From assembly GCA_950295325.1 (NCBI GenBank), contig OX485803.1, positions 12,154,001 to 12,214,000 on the forward strand: a stretch of DNA of 60,000 bases, given 5' to 3'. The position numbers and the translations under genes are program-made. Below the pieces are notes generated by a model. The model had not been told where the DNA came from, ran no database searches, and saw nothing but the letters and a program-made list of their open reading frames with translations. Of the stretch, positions 1 to 11,639 are shown piece by piece; within the stretch, counting starts at the first letter, position 1; every line of letters starts with the position of its first letter. Origin of the DNA: Polytrichum commune. Its lineage: Eukaryota > Streptophyta > Polytrichopsida > Polytrichales > Polytrichaceae.

Positions 1-513
1 GGGTCCGTGCGCCGCTGGTACTGGAGCCTGGCCGCTTTCCTCGCCACCTCCAGAAGTTCCAATATCGATTCTGCGGGGCTGGGAGCCTTTAGTCTCCAAT
101 TTGGGCACTATGACCGTCAGAACCCCATCCGCATCCTTCGCTGTCACGTGATCGACGTCCGCATTATCTGGCAGCTTGAACTTGCGATAGAACCGACCGG
201 TACTGCGTTCCGCGCGGTGCCAGGTATCCGTCTTCTGCACTTCCTCCTTGCTGCGCTGACCGCTGATACTGAGGTTCCTCCCCTCTACCGTCACATGAAT
301 GTCCTCCTTCTTCACCCCCGGCAGATCGGCCTTCAAGACGTGCTCCTTCTCGGTCTCTCTCCAGTCCACGCTGGTGCTCGCGACAGCACGCATGTCCCGA
401 GCAAACGAATTGGCAGGGCTGGAGTTGTCAAAGACGAACGACATCGTCTGCCCAAAGGAATCAGTAATCTCGTACAAGGTGCCCTCGCCATCGAAGCATG
501 GTACACGCACCAT
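1..513 (-). CDS. Small heat-shock protein (HSP20/alpha-crystallin family), C-terminal end outside the window
   Basis: ATP-independent holdase chaperone that binds unfolding proteins during heat or other stress, probably cytosolic because no targeting peptide is visible. 171 codons lie in the window and the frame is still open at base 1. The alpha-crystallin domain spans about residues 46-138 and contains PGVKKEDIHVTVE, WHRAERSTGRF and GVLTVIVPK, close to plant class I consensus. An I-x-I motif (IDI, 149-151) follows, then a Gly/Ala/Pro-rich tail longer than the usual class I end. The N-terminal arm (MVRVPCFDGEGTLYEITD) does not match the usual class I arm. The ATG at 513 is chosen because an in-frame TGA lies 27 bases upstream. 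A GT-AG pair (donor at 576, acceptor at 517) could mark a 60-bp 5'UTR intron. The exact class is inferred. Confidence 0.9.
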   Translation of the reverse strand, partial: MVRVPCFDGEGTLYEITDSFGQTMSFVFDNSSPANSFARDMRAVASTSVDWRETEKEHVLKADLPGVKKEDIHVTVEGRNLSISGQRSKEEVQKTDTWHRAERSTGRFYRKFKLPDNADVDHVTAKDADGVLTVIVPKLETKGSQPRRIDIGTSGGGEESGQAPVPAAHGP

Positions 514-794
514 TGCCTGCAGAGCAATTGCTCAGAAAATTAAGAAAGAGAGAAGAGATCCATCGGGCTCAATTACCTGAAGCACAATTCAATCGAGATC
601 TAGAGCTTGACTGTGCTGAGCCGACAAAACACAGTACCTGCGGAATTATACGCTTCGAAGTTGCTGGTGATCGTATCAGGGATTCGAAAACAACCTGAAA
701 CTGAAAATTGGAGTGAGCGATGTGGAGACGATGGATGAGTTATATGATTGTTGGAGAGAAAGAAAAAAAGAGGAGTATAGAATTGTGTGGCGAG

Positions 795-894
795 TTCCGG
801 AACCATGCGAAGTGTTCTAGTGTACTTATGCAGCGAGCTGTTTGATTTCATGGCCGATCGGAAGCTATAGAGAAGAGCCTCGAAGATTCTGGAC
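795..894 (-). promoter_or_regulatory. Heat-shock-element-like sites upstream of the small HSP gene
   Basis: Heat-shock factors bind alternating GAA/TTC blocks in 5-bp register. A perfect inverted pair TTCCGGAA lies at 795-802. A longer array at 872-894 has GAA at 872, GAA at 882 and TTC at 887, with an imperfect block (GAC) at 892, all in a 5-bp register. They are about 280-380 bp upstream of the HSP start codon. A weak TATA-like stretch lies near 774-781 (minus strand), just downstream of the first site. The sites are seen directly; their use is inferred from the downstream gene. Confidence 0.55.
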
Positions 895-2864
895 AAATGT
901 GTGTATGCGCGCGCCCATTTCCAACTCCACAAACAATTCTCCAACGGCTGAAAGGGCTCGGGTATTGTCTCACCGGTTAGGATTTGTGAATAGCGAAGAT
1001 TGTCCTTTCAAATTTTATAACTATATCGGATTTGAGAGTTGATAAGGAAAGAATGTAGGAGGTCAAAGTGAAGATGTTTGGTCTCTTTAATCTTCAAAGG
1101 ATTGGGATGTGTTTATACGTGACAATTTGTATGAACTGCCAACAAGTATTTGAGTAATACCTTATGTGGTTTATGATATACAATCTTTCTTCAACACAAC
1201 CTATTTTAAAAGAGGAATTGGAATGAAAGCTAGATGTGATAACAGGTGATTGGATATTAGTGGTATATATTTGGGTCGAAAGCATTTGGCTAGGGATTTG
1301 TGATGTTTACGTAAACTCACATATTACAAAAGTGAGAACATAGTAATTTATATTATAACTTGTAAGTGGATATTTTTAGATGATTTGACTCTGGAAATAA
1401 CATAAAAGAACTTGAATTAGTCAAGTGGAGTCAAAATTGAAATGGATACGTCCCCAATTGTGTAAGGTACAGGGTCTTAATTCTAACCCCATCCGAAAAG
1501 CGTCCCATGTGCATGTCTCGTAATTATGTAATCAGAACACACATTACAATGTCCGAATGTATATGATGCAAAGCAAGGGTAAACTTGAGTGAAAACTGAG
1601 TTGTTGCCAAGAGGAAGTGGTGTTGGTTTTGGATGAAAGTGGGATTTGATTTAAGAACGTGCCATGATGTAGCTTGGGGTAGGTTACTAATATATGTGTT
1701 TATTAAGATCGCGTATACAAAAGTTGCAAGGGCTCAAATGTTTTTTGGGTAGAGGGTTGGTTTTAGTGTGGGGGTGGTTTGGGAGAAAGGTGAGGACAAT
1801 TTTAGGTTGTATTGGGGTGATTTTGGGAGCCGTTTACAATGGAAGTATGGTCTAGAAAGGTATTTAGGATGCTAGGGGTAAGTGACTGCAAAAAGTTTTA
1901 GTATATTTGTATGATGTGCAATTTTTGCCATGCCTTAGCCAATTTGCAAAGTCCATCATGCATATCACTAATCCAAATGGAATCCAAAAATAGATTAAAT
2001 CAACGAAGGAGTTGATTTAAGTACTATCTAGCTTAGAAGACTTGTTTCTACTAGAGTCCCTTCATCCACAATGGAAGAGTTAACATACACACCACAAATC
2101 CCAAGCCCGCTAATAATCCATACTACATATATGTTTGCTCCAATAATCAATTGAAATAGTACAAAAGATAAATGAATTTATGTTAGGTAGGGTCACTGCG
2201 AACACTTTCAGTTTTAAACACCAACAAGCAATCTCATGAGACCCAAATTAGGCCTCTCAAACCTTTAACAGTCGTCAAGTTAAGTCCTCCAAAGTGTGTT
2301 AATTGTTGAACCCAAAATGGCTAATATATTTTGAGCACATACCGGAGAGGGCGCTTTATTTCGACACAAAGTAGCTCTTCTCTCCTCGAGTTTTGCCATG
2401 TGTCATGCTCACATTCGCTCATACCCACTTGTATGTCATGTGGAAACTATATTCCGGCACACATAAAGATGATATAGAGAGTCCTCTACGGTAGTCGATT
2501 CTCAACTACAAGTCCTCCAATATACCATTTATATGAAGTTGTCCATTTAAGAGTGACTAAATAAGGCCCACAAATTCGTTACGAATACGGTCGAGTTCTA
2601 TATGTAATTGCAATGTCAGAGAATAAATGAAGTTTGCAACCAACAAAAAGAGTAAGGAGAGTTCTACATTGGTATGTGCAATTAGCTTAACCCATGCTAA
2701 CTTATTGGCATTCCACATTGTTTTGGAATCTAAAACCACAATATCAAAACAAAGGAAATATAATCTTCTAGTTGCTAAACATATAAATTAACAATGTTTT
2801 GTTATCTAGTTTTGACGCAAGATAGTTTGCATGGGCTAAGAGTCAACCTAATTGCACATGGTAA
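895..2864. other. Intergenic, no gene seen
   Basis: AT-rich sequence with only short chance reading frames and no recognisable domain on either strand. It separates the small HSP gene from the LINE relic. Confidence 0.5.
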
Positions 2865-3830
2865 ATGTTTACAACCCCTACCATAATATGTTCTAGCATT
2901 GGTGTTAAACAAGGATGTCCCCCTTCATGCACACTATACAGATTGTACATTGATGAACTTGAAATGTATTTGAACGAGATTGATAAGGATTCTCGGTGCT
3001 CATTTAACACAATGGTTGTCATACTCTTTTATGTTGATAATGTTGTTCTACTCTCTAAATCAAGAGCAAGCTTATAAAGACTTATGAACAAACTATATGA
3101 GTTTTGCACCTTATCTACCCTTGATGTCAATTTATCTAAGGCCAAATTTATGGTCTTTGGTTGCAATAAAAGGAATTTAAACCAAGAGGCATTTTATCTA
3201 GTCAAAGACCGAAGTAAGATAACCCATGAATGTAAATACCTTGGGGATTGACTTCTACTCACATGGTTACCTTGAACCATCAAGTAAAAGGCTTCACATT
3301 GCAGGTATGACAGCCTTGATGGTCACCTTAAGGAAAGAACAAAAGTTGGAGTCACGTGTAGGGAACTCATTTCCCATCTATTCAAGGCTTTGGTGTTGTT
3401 AACTTTCACATATGACACTAAAATTTTGGGAGGTGGCTTAAAAAACTCGCATTAGAAGGTTTTGGAAAAGGGCATGAAGATACATATGATGTCTCATGTT
3501 CATCGACAACCTGCCATATTTTGTTGACTGAATTTGAAAAGCTTCCCATGGAATTATATGCTCTAAAGCTAACTATATGTTTTCAACAACAACTTGCCCT
3601 CCAATATACCCTCTTCTTGGTTAGTAGCTTTACTTTCCCAACACCTTGCAGAACAAGGATTTGACATTTGGCACAAACTAAAAATCATGGGGTTTATGCC
3701 ATTGGGACCCCATGACAACCCAACACCATGAAAACTATTATTTTCCAATCTTCAGTAGGTTTTCCTCATTGAGGAATGGAACTCTTTCCATCTCTTTGGG
3801 AAAAAACTATATTACATATCCACCTCGAAG
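2865..3830 (+). pseudogene. Decayed non-LTR retrotransposon (LINE) reverse transcriptase fragment
   Basis: The reading frame begins with the reverse-transcriptase palm motif GVKQGCPPS, continues with LYIDELE, and reaches YVDNVVLLS, which corresponds to the catalytic F/YxDD box with the second Asp replaced by Asn. After a stop at 3075-3077 the homology continues in frame with LDVNLSKAKFMVFG and HECKYLG (thumb region), then a stop, then further pieces in shifted frames such as EFEKLPMELYALKLT around 3525-3575. There is no ORF1, endonuclease, 3' tail or target duplication. The many stops and shifts, together with the altered catalytic motif, show that this is a dead 5'-truncated copy. The end at 3830 is approximate. 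Confidence 0.8.
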
Positions 3831-4547
3831 ATTTTCTCAAATATGAATGTAAATTGAACTTGACGCAAGATCCTTGCTGCTTATCACACGTCAAATTATA
3901 AACTTGCCATTGTAATTGCACTGAAGTCGACACTTTCTATCCCAAGAGCACTCGCCGGTTTGACACCATCCTGACTTCTCCATAAGAGCCATAGTCCCTC
4001 CCATTCACTTCTAATTTCTCATTTCATTTCATTGCACGAAGTAAAAACGGTGATTACTATGCAGAGCCCGCAAGTTGCTCTTTTTGATTAAGATATGTCA
4101 AGGATCAGGGACTCCGAACCATTCAGTGGTTGATTCAGCAGAAACTATAGGGGCAGACTTTTACTGCACCCCAAAAATTGCTTCACCATATATGTAGAAG
4201 CCATTACATTGGCACACACTGAACAGAAGTGCCAGTAGCAAAATTTTAGAGGAAAAAGAGGAGACCTCGACCAAGATCCTCATGGAAACAGAGCCTGAAG
4301 TGAGAGCTTTGAAATTTCGTGATGCATGTTGCATGTAAACCTCAATTTCTAAAACACTTGTGCCAGCCTGATATTAGACGGTCTATGAACAAAATTAATC
4401 AGAGCTGCGAAATGAGCTAAAAGATGTATGATGAGCACCAGTCGTAGACTATTGCCACTTTTGGCACGACAAATCACTAAGCAGACCATGGCACCGATTC
4501 TCAGTACCAAGTTCCTGATCGAGCAATAGCAAATCATTCGATTGATT
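3831..4547. other. 3' flank of the ORTH/VIM-like gene
   Basis: Lies between the LINE relic and the stop codon at 4548. Part of it should be the 3'UTR of the minus-strand gene. No clear AATAAA signal is seen and there is no other gene. Confidence 0.4.
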
Positions 4548-7500
4548 TTACTCTGAGTCACCATCCGAACTAAGATCTAAAGCATGTTTGGAACTCTTCC
4601 CGTTTGAAGAATTGGCAATCTTCACTTCCTTGCATCCTCGACTTCGAGATACTCTAGGAGGCAGCTCAACAGGGGCAGGCCTCACTTTCTTAGGCACATG
4701 ACCATTTCTTTTCGACTCTTCGTCTACATCAGAGGCTGCTTGTGATCGCTTCCGAGGTTTCTTGGCAGATTCCCTCTTTGAGACACCATTTCCATTACCG
4801 TTCGCCTCTCCTGGCTCTGCAAGAGAGTGACCATTTCCATTGGACGTAGTTTCCCCTGTTCCATTCGCACTTGGATGGTGATGTCCATTAGGCACTGCTT
4901 CCTCACTTCCTGAAGCCTGCACTTTTTTAGATCTACCCCTGCTTCGAGACAGTGCCTGTTTTTGTTGCTTCTGAAGTTGAAGTAGCAGTGCATTTAATTC
5001 TTTCACATCACCTTCCTGGTCAGCCTGCGGGATCCGCTAATTCATCAACATCTGATATTATACACATACTGCGCCATTTCATCGACAACATCAAAGCATC
5101 ACAAATAGATAATAGTTAAAGCGATGGTATATGGGCAGCAGACATTCAAACAAGAATCAACCTTAAATGGAAACTTACAAGCATGCTGCGAAGAAGATCC
5201 TGTGAGTAGTCAGGGAAGGCTTCACAAAGAGAAGAAAATTCAGCATCCATAGCAGCCTTTGCTACATCTGCACCTTGAGTTGCAACATCATTTCCATTTG
5301 ACAAGGGACTAACTACAGTTGCAGAGTTGGGTGATTCTATCTGTTTAGATTGTCCATTTTCTGCTTCAACTGCAAGGTCTCCAACAGCTGGGCTAGAGTC
5401 TTCTATAGTGCTACCATCAAGGGCCGTGTTACTCCCTGCCTGCACCTCAACTTCCTCGCTGTCTTCACCTGCAAAACAAATCAATACCAAATCACGTCAC
5501 TCCGGGAACTTACGAACCACAAAGCTCAAGTAGTTTCAAAGTACACCATGCAAGAACAAGCGCCCAATAAGGTCAAAAAAATAGACCAATGTAGGATAAC
5601 CGGTACAATTACTACATGCAGTTGATTGTCTCGGTGAGAAATAAATTTCTCTACATAAAAAGCTATACCATCCAATCTACACATTCCTACAACTCCCCAA
5701 GATTCTCTAAAGCACAAATTGACTCAAGAAAAAGAGATGTCCGCTAAAAGTGATATGCTAAGTGTCTACATTGTATTATATGAAGGTAAACATATACCAG
5801 ATTTGATATGCAACACTAGCTTTGCGTTCTCCAGAAGAGTTCTGTGATCTGTGTAAGAGATGGCTCGCAGAGGAGTATCCTTGGCAAGCTAATACAGGCT
5901 ATTACAAAACAAGTGATTTTGGTGCACCTGTTTTGGAGTCATCTGCCTCATCAGCACCCTTATTTGATTCTATTGCTTGCTCATTACTAGCTGTATTCTG
6001 GAGGTTTTCGATGACTTCTTCCATTTGACGGTTTATCTGGTCAAAAAACAACTCAAGGTCAACCTGCAAGCATTTTAATTTGCAAACAATTGTTGACAAA
6101 AATAGTACTCAATGATTGATGTTCCAAGAGCTTCCAGTACCTGTGGTGATAATAGAAAATCACTGATATCAGCTTTGCAGGTTGGACAAAGCTTTGTTAC
6201 TTTTTGAGTTCGGAGAGAACGACCAGAAACTCCTTTCCGCTCTCTTGTGGAGTCCTGGCCAGCAAACACAATTTCCAGGCAACCCTTGCAAAAATTGTGG
6301 CCACATGGCATTGAGAGAGGCTGATTAAGAACTTTCCGACAAGAATTGCATCCAAATTCTGCAAAGTCCAAAAAAAATGAATATTAGCATTATACCAAAA
6401 CAATCTAAAACCATTTCCCTGATAATGTAAGAAAATTAGATTGTTTTGACATAGGAAATCAGCCAACTCTTAATGACAGCACAACTGGGAATAATGACAT
6501 TTCGTACGAAAAATGACGCGGAGTCTCTAACTTAAGTCATAGGTCGCGGACTATTTGAACACTTCAGCTTTAGATAGGTCAGAAAGACCAACCCACCTTT
6601 GAGTAATCTCTGCTGTATAGTTAGCTGCTTTCTCTTCTGAGTTGCCTCACTTGGACCTCCTCCAGCAGACTTCCTGCTTGCAGGTGGTTCACGTGTCCAA
6701 CCCCATCCAGCACCCTCCTTCAAATCCCCAGACAAACAGCAAACTAGATTCAGTTCTTGATTTAAAGGTGCATTAAAACCAGCCATACCATCTACACAGG
6801 AAAACAACTGACAAGAGACTTCTGAACAAGGCCTTGCAATGATCTTATACGGTATCCAGCGCGGTACCTTATAATCCCAGGCAGGTGATGACTTCCTATC
6901 AAATACATCTGTTGCTGCCTTCAGCTCATCAACAATGGGAAGAGACCTCGGCTTATCTCCATGCTCATCACTGCAGCACAAATAGAGGATGAGTGCAGTC
7001 TTGCAAAAATAGTAGTGCTATTCTATGCTCATAAATGCACGTTAATTTGCAAAAATAACAAGAGATGGGAAAGAACATTGACAACAATGCACGTTTCACT
7101 AGCCAAAACAGCGATAAGTAAAATGCACGACGCATTCAATAACCATGTACTGCAGATGAGGTGTTTTAAGTTGAGATCTTAAACTGAGAGATTGCCGGGA
7201 GAATTCTCTAGATTATTCGCTAATCTACTCTCTTGGAAGTCCTCAAAATACACAAGCTAATATGTCTTTTAAAAGACACTCAGACCTCTATGCTACTATT
7301 ATGAAATATTTGCAAGCAGTGGTTAACAGATAGTTCACCAAACCTGGTCCAAGGAGCAGGCTCATTGTCACACCGAACAAACAGGTAGCGACAAACTCGA
7401 TGACCCTGCATTCATAAAAAACCATATAAGGGAAGAAAGAACCACAAACCTGATGTCACTTCCTGGAGATATATTACGCTCATTCAAACACGAAAGAAGT

Positions 7501-10026
7501 GAAAGGAAAGTAAGAACCTGAATGCCTTTCTTCCTCCAGCACTTTTCAATCCTGTAAACACCATCATATCTTACACCGGCCTCTGGAGCATATGATGAGC
7601 GCTTTTCTTTATGAGACCTGAGAGAACCAAAAACTCCAATAAGAACATAGCCACAATGGCATGCCAATCTTCTCTTTCGATATGTTTCATAAATACATTG
7701 TAGGACCTAAAGTCCTTCCAAAGGGTAAGGGAATGCAATATTCAGACTGTAGCCCCAGATTGCTGTATGGACACGAGAAAGGCACGCGTTCCTATCTTGC
7801 AGACCTGTCTTATCAAACTGATGAGTGACGAGTATAGGATAGAGAACCTCACAACACGAACAGGATAACCCTGCTTGCAGCTGACTCTCAGAGCTTCATT
7901 CATCTTGTCGAACTTCTGATCGAATGATTGTTCCTTATTAGTCCGCTTGTTTCCACTCAAATCCCTCCCACCACTGCCAAAATAGCAAGACAGTTATCAC
8001 TGTGGTTAGTCCAGGAATGTGATGATCATAGCTTCTCTATGGATAACATCTTCTCATTGCGACGATATAAACAGCAATGTTGAATTATGTATGTTGAGGA
8101 TATTTTCATGTACAAACAACACTATCCAGTACCACCTCCATGAATATGCATGGTAGAAAGGCCAACGTAACTCCAAAGAGGAAAGAAAAGAAGCATTAGG
8201 ATCATTCATCCTGGAAAAGATTAAGAACCTTCCAGTGTACAGGAACCACTCGCCATGGTCTTCATCATCCTCATAGCCACCAGAGAGAGCAACAGACTGA
8301 GAGCCAAAATCTGACTGTCCTGCAATACCCGCAACGTGTGGAAGATGCGCACCCCATTGTCTGCACTCCATGCGATCCTCCCAGCACTCTCCTACTAAAA
8401 CCCCTTGACCGCGAGTAGGATCGTGTTCTGCTGTAATAGGGCCGAAATGATCAGGCAGGGTTGTAACGAATATCTTGCCACTACAAGCATTTGCTTTCCC
8501 GGTCTTTACTGCCCGGCTTGTGGTAAAACATTTATCGGGCCTGCTATCATTGTCTCTGTACGTGTATACCTTAGGCGGACCTCCACTGTTCTTCCCAGAC
8601 ATTCTTGCCATACGAATTGCCATGACCAGGGCGGAGTTAATTCGCGGCTGACTAGCCATTTTCGCGGGTATTGCAGCACGGCACTTCCCACATGTTTTCT
8701 TACCTTGGCCAACCCACCGTTGGAAACACTTCAGACAGAAGTTGTGTCCACAAGGCGTCTGCGTGTGAAGATAATCAAAATATCAGAACTGTTCCATGAG
8801 TAAAGATCCTACTGTTAAGGACACCTTACACAGAGGTATCATAGACCAATCAATAAACAAAATGTCAAAGATCTGAACACGAGCATCTGTGTCGCTGATT
8901 CGACGAGCACCATGCATATGGAAGGCCGCACTACTCTAGAGTTCATAGAACTATTTGAGCATCCCATTACATTCTAAGCCTTCAGCGCAAAATGCAAGGA
9001 CGACAATTTTTTAAAGACGCATTTCATCATTCTACAATTTCTCCACCTGTTTCAAGGCTGCATTGAACTACAGGATTATGTGACCACTGAGTGTTTCCAA
9101 CTTCAGAGCTAGTTCAAATATAGCGATACACTTTCAAGATACAGTCGTCCTTGCAAGACCCTCGACCCTACAGAACGCAAAAATCAAAGACAAGTGCAAT
9201 GCCTGGTGAAATAAGAACACCTACGCAACGTGCAAATAGCACCTATGCATTCGATCATCCACAAGACATTGCTGCCCAGTGTATGTCGTAAATGGCTTTC
9301 GACGACACATTTTGCGTTCGACCAAGTAGTAACGTAAATTGAATAGAAATCCAATATCATAGCACCAATTCAAGGACTTAAACTGTGCAAATTAGGGGAC
9401 ATCCAAGAGATTCTTCTTCACTCCTGAAAAGAAAGACAGCTCTAATAACATCTGGACAGGAGAACTAACACAAGAGCAAAAAAGACTGTTGTTAGGTAAA
9501 GCACACTAACAGTGATTGGCCGCTCAGGAAGCTGCATGCAGAAAATGCAATTGAGGCTCTGGTCTAGTAATTCTAAGGTCGCATTGCGCTGCTGCTCCTG
9601 CTTCTTCCCATCTGTGCCATTATTCTTCGCGTCTCTGTTTGTATTCTGCGCAGCATCTGTCTTGTTGATAGCAGGGAAATGGTCATGCAAGCCCTTGCTC
9701 ATGAGCTCCTGCCGTCTTTTGGCCTTCTCGTCATCGGTGAGCTTATCGTCTGCCTGAATGGCTCGGATCTTGCCCACCAGGGTGTCCTCAGAGGGAGGCA
9801 GAGCTTTCACAACCGTTGCAGGTGTCGTGGAGGACGGCGAAAGAGGTGCACAGTCAGGGCAAGACCAATCATCAAGAGGCACACATTCCAGGGGAGGATT
9901 GAGACATCTCATGTGCCAAGGGCTACAACAGCTTCCGCACAACAAGACATCGCCGTCGGGCGGGATGATTTTGCACACCATGCACATTCCGTCTGCGTCA
10001 CACGGCAAGTCCGCCATTGTCGACAT
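4548..10026 (-). CDS. ORTH/VIM: ORTHRUS/VIM-type E3 ubiquitin ligase (PHD-RING-SRA-RING) with CUE-like C-terminal extension
   Basis: Plant UHRF1 counterpart: the SRA domain reads methylated or hemimethylated DNA, the RINGs ubiquitinate, and the protein supports CG methylation maintenance by MET1 in the nucleus. Exons: 9511-10026, 8229-8758, 7848-7973, 7518-7617, 7344-7405, 6868-6970, 6597-6717, 6141-6358, 5928-6063, 5179-5468, 4548-5024. All junctions are GT-AG and phases agree, giving 892 aa. PHD: C15, C18, C30, C33, H38, C41, C56, C59. RING1: C160, C163, C175, H177, C180, C183, C195, C198. SRA about 273-445, including [20 protein letters not shown] and [17 protein letters not shown]2: C523, C526, C538, H540, C543, C546, C577, C580. 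Residues 711-752 resemble a CUE domain (FP 722-723, LL 747-748). Basic nuclear-localisation-like runs follow. Arabidopsis VIM1 is about 645 aa and ends shortly after RING2, so the last 250 residues are unusual. Start could also be Met4. Confidence 0.93.
6718..6867 (-). other. Intron 6 of the ORTH/VIM gene: 150-nt in-frame, stop-free intron (exitron candidate)
   Basis: Donor AAG|GTACCG at 6868/6867 and acceptor TTTGAAG|GAG at 6718/6717. Its length is 50 codons and it has no stop in the gene frame, so retention would add 50 residues and leave the frame intact (942 aa). Splicing gives [20 protein letters not shown], which fits the SRA-to-RING2 linker of known VIM proteins. The retained version inserts an unrelated Cys-rich stretch. 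The spliced form is preferred. Confidence 0.7.
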
Positions 10027-11560
10027 ACCTGGCTGCCCTCTCAGCTACCAAATTTCAATCCCTAACAATTCAATCCCCCTACAGGCATGATAAAATCACG
10101 CATCGACGTCTCTCCTCCCACTACTGCCTAGCAGTTCTAGTGCCTCCAATAAGGATCCACAAACACCAATCTCCTCTAGAACAACGCCCCTTCGATACAC
10201 ACAAACTCGTCCGATTTCGGGTTCCTTTTCCAGAACAGCCACTTGTAAGGTATATTTCCACTCACAGTCGAGTCCGCCTGTATATCTTACCTACCGGCAC
10301 TGAATTCCGATCCAATAAGGAACAAGATACTAAAACCACAAGCAGACGGTCTAACTCCTTCCCAACACCGGTTCCTCTCCAGGAACCTCAGTGCCTCTCC
10401 TCATTCTAGCACTCCTCCACAAGCAGAGAATCCGGCTCACAACCAAACCTCTCACCACAAGCTCAACCTCAATTTCAACGCTTTAGAACCTCAATCCGCA
10501 CCCCGATGCAAGCCTAGGACAGTTTTAGCTCCCCTGACTCCTCACAAGGCAAATAGGACCTAGATTCCATCACGCAGAGGAAGAAAGAACGCGATCTGAA
10601 ACTAAAGAACCAAAAGAACGCCACAGAAACCTGCTCCTCTGCACCTCGAAATGCACCGAAAAGCTCCCTGGAAATCTCTCGGAAGGAGGAAACAGGGAGC
10701 CTCCTCGACTCGTCAGTCCATCGCTACCACACTCATCATCGCAAACTCAAAATACAATCCGACTCCCGGCTCGTTCCCCTCTCCTCCTTGTTTCTCAATC
10801 TCTCGAGCTCTGCGAGGCATCGCAAAGCTCAAACTCAAACAAGAGCCATTAGGGCAGGGCCAAGGGGGAGGAAGACGCCCCGCTGGCCCACATCTGCCAC
10901 ACGTCGTAGCCTGGTTCGCCAGACCCGTGCACTAACCTCCACGTAGGTCCACGTCGACCTCCGGCGGTTGACGAGGAGGAGCGTCATTGGGCAGGCTGTG
11001 GGACCGGGTGCCCCCGACGGGCCCGGGACGCCACGTCGGCGACGCCCGCGCTCTCGAATTTTGAATGGGGGCATGGCGGGAAGCTGTTGGGAGCGAAGGA
11101 TCGGATGAACAGAGCGGCCATGTTTGATGAAAAAGGAAGCAAATGGATGAGAAATGGTTCCCCCAGGCCGGATGAGGGGAGGAATTCGTAAGCGTATAGC
11201 CGGACGGAAACCGGGGAGCACATACAAAAATACCGAGCACTGGAGGTTGTTGGGGTCGGGTATAGTACACGAATTCAATTTAATTGGGCCAGGCCAAGGG
11301 GGACGGATTATCCATCCCCCTACAACCCCCCCCCCCACCAACGGTGGGCCCCACGGGACCCACAAGAAGCGGTGAAATAGAATTTTCGGGGATGGAGGAA
11401 TTTCAATAGCCGTCGAGCAAGCGAAAAGGGGGGGGGCCGGGCAGACATTGTCATTAATGAGCACACCCCCTCCACGGACCCACTTCATCCCCCTTTCTAT
11501 TCTTGTATGACGCATCACGGGACAAGTGTGTGTTGTGTGTGTGTGTTATTGTTACCCCCC
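10027..11560 (-). promoter_or_regulatory. 5' flank and probable 5'UTR/promoter of the ORTH/VIM-like gene
   Basis: GC-richer than the rest of the window, pyrimidine-rich on the plus strand near the start codon, with C/G homopolymer runs around 11328-11337 and 11430-11437. Several long open frames occur here on both strands, but none shows a domain; they reflect high GC and low stop density. I cannot place the transcription start. Confidence 0.4.
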
Positions 11561-11576
11561 CCCACATTAACTTATC

Positions 11577-11600
11577 ATCCATCCATCCATCCATCCATCC
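11577..11600. repeat. (ATCC)6 microsatellite
   Basis: Six perfect ATCC units, preceded by a GT-rich stretch (about 11527-11546) and a C run (about 11555-11563). Shorter ATCC runs recur near 12776 and 12853. Confidence 0.9.
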
Positions 11601-11639
11601 CTCCCTTATGTATGTGTGGTAATAAGTTAAGTACCCCCG

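Noticed and set aside
7-580. Open frames of 178 and 93 codons on the plus strand
   Set aside because: They are antisense to the HSP20 gene; only the minus strand gives a known domain.
600-944. 114-codon minus-strand frame upstream of the HSP gene
   Set aside because: No domain, overlaps the HSE-like sites, and does not join the HSP frame.
8405-8803. 132-codon plus-strand frame and other plus frames at 9512-10090
   Set aside because: Antisense to coding exons 1 and 2 of the ORTH/VIM gene.
10835-11518. 227-codon minus-strand frame rich in Pro, Arg and Gly
   Set aside because: Runs through G/C homopolymers in a GC-rich 5' flank, has no domain, and overlapping frames on both strands are equally open.
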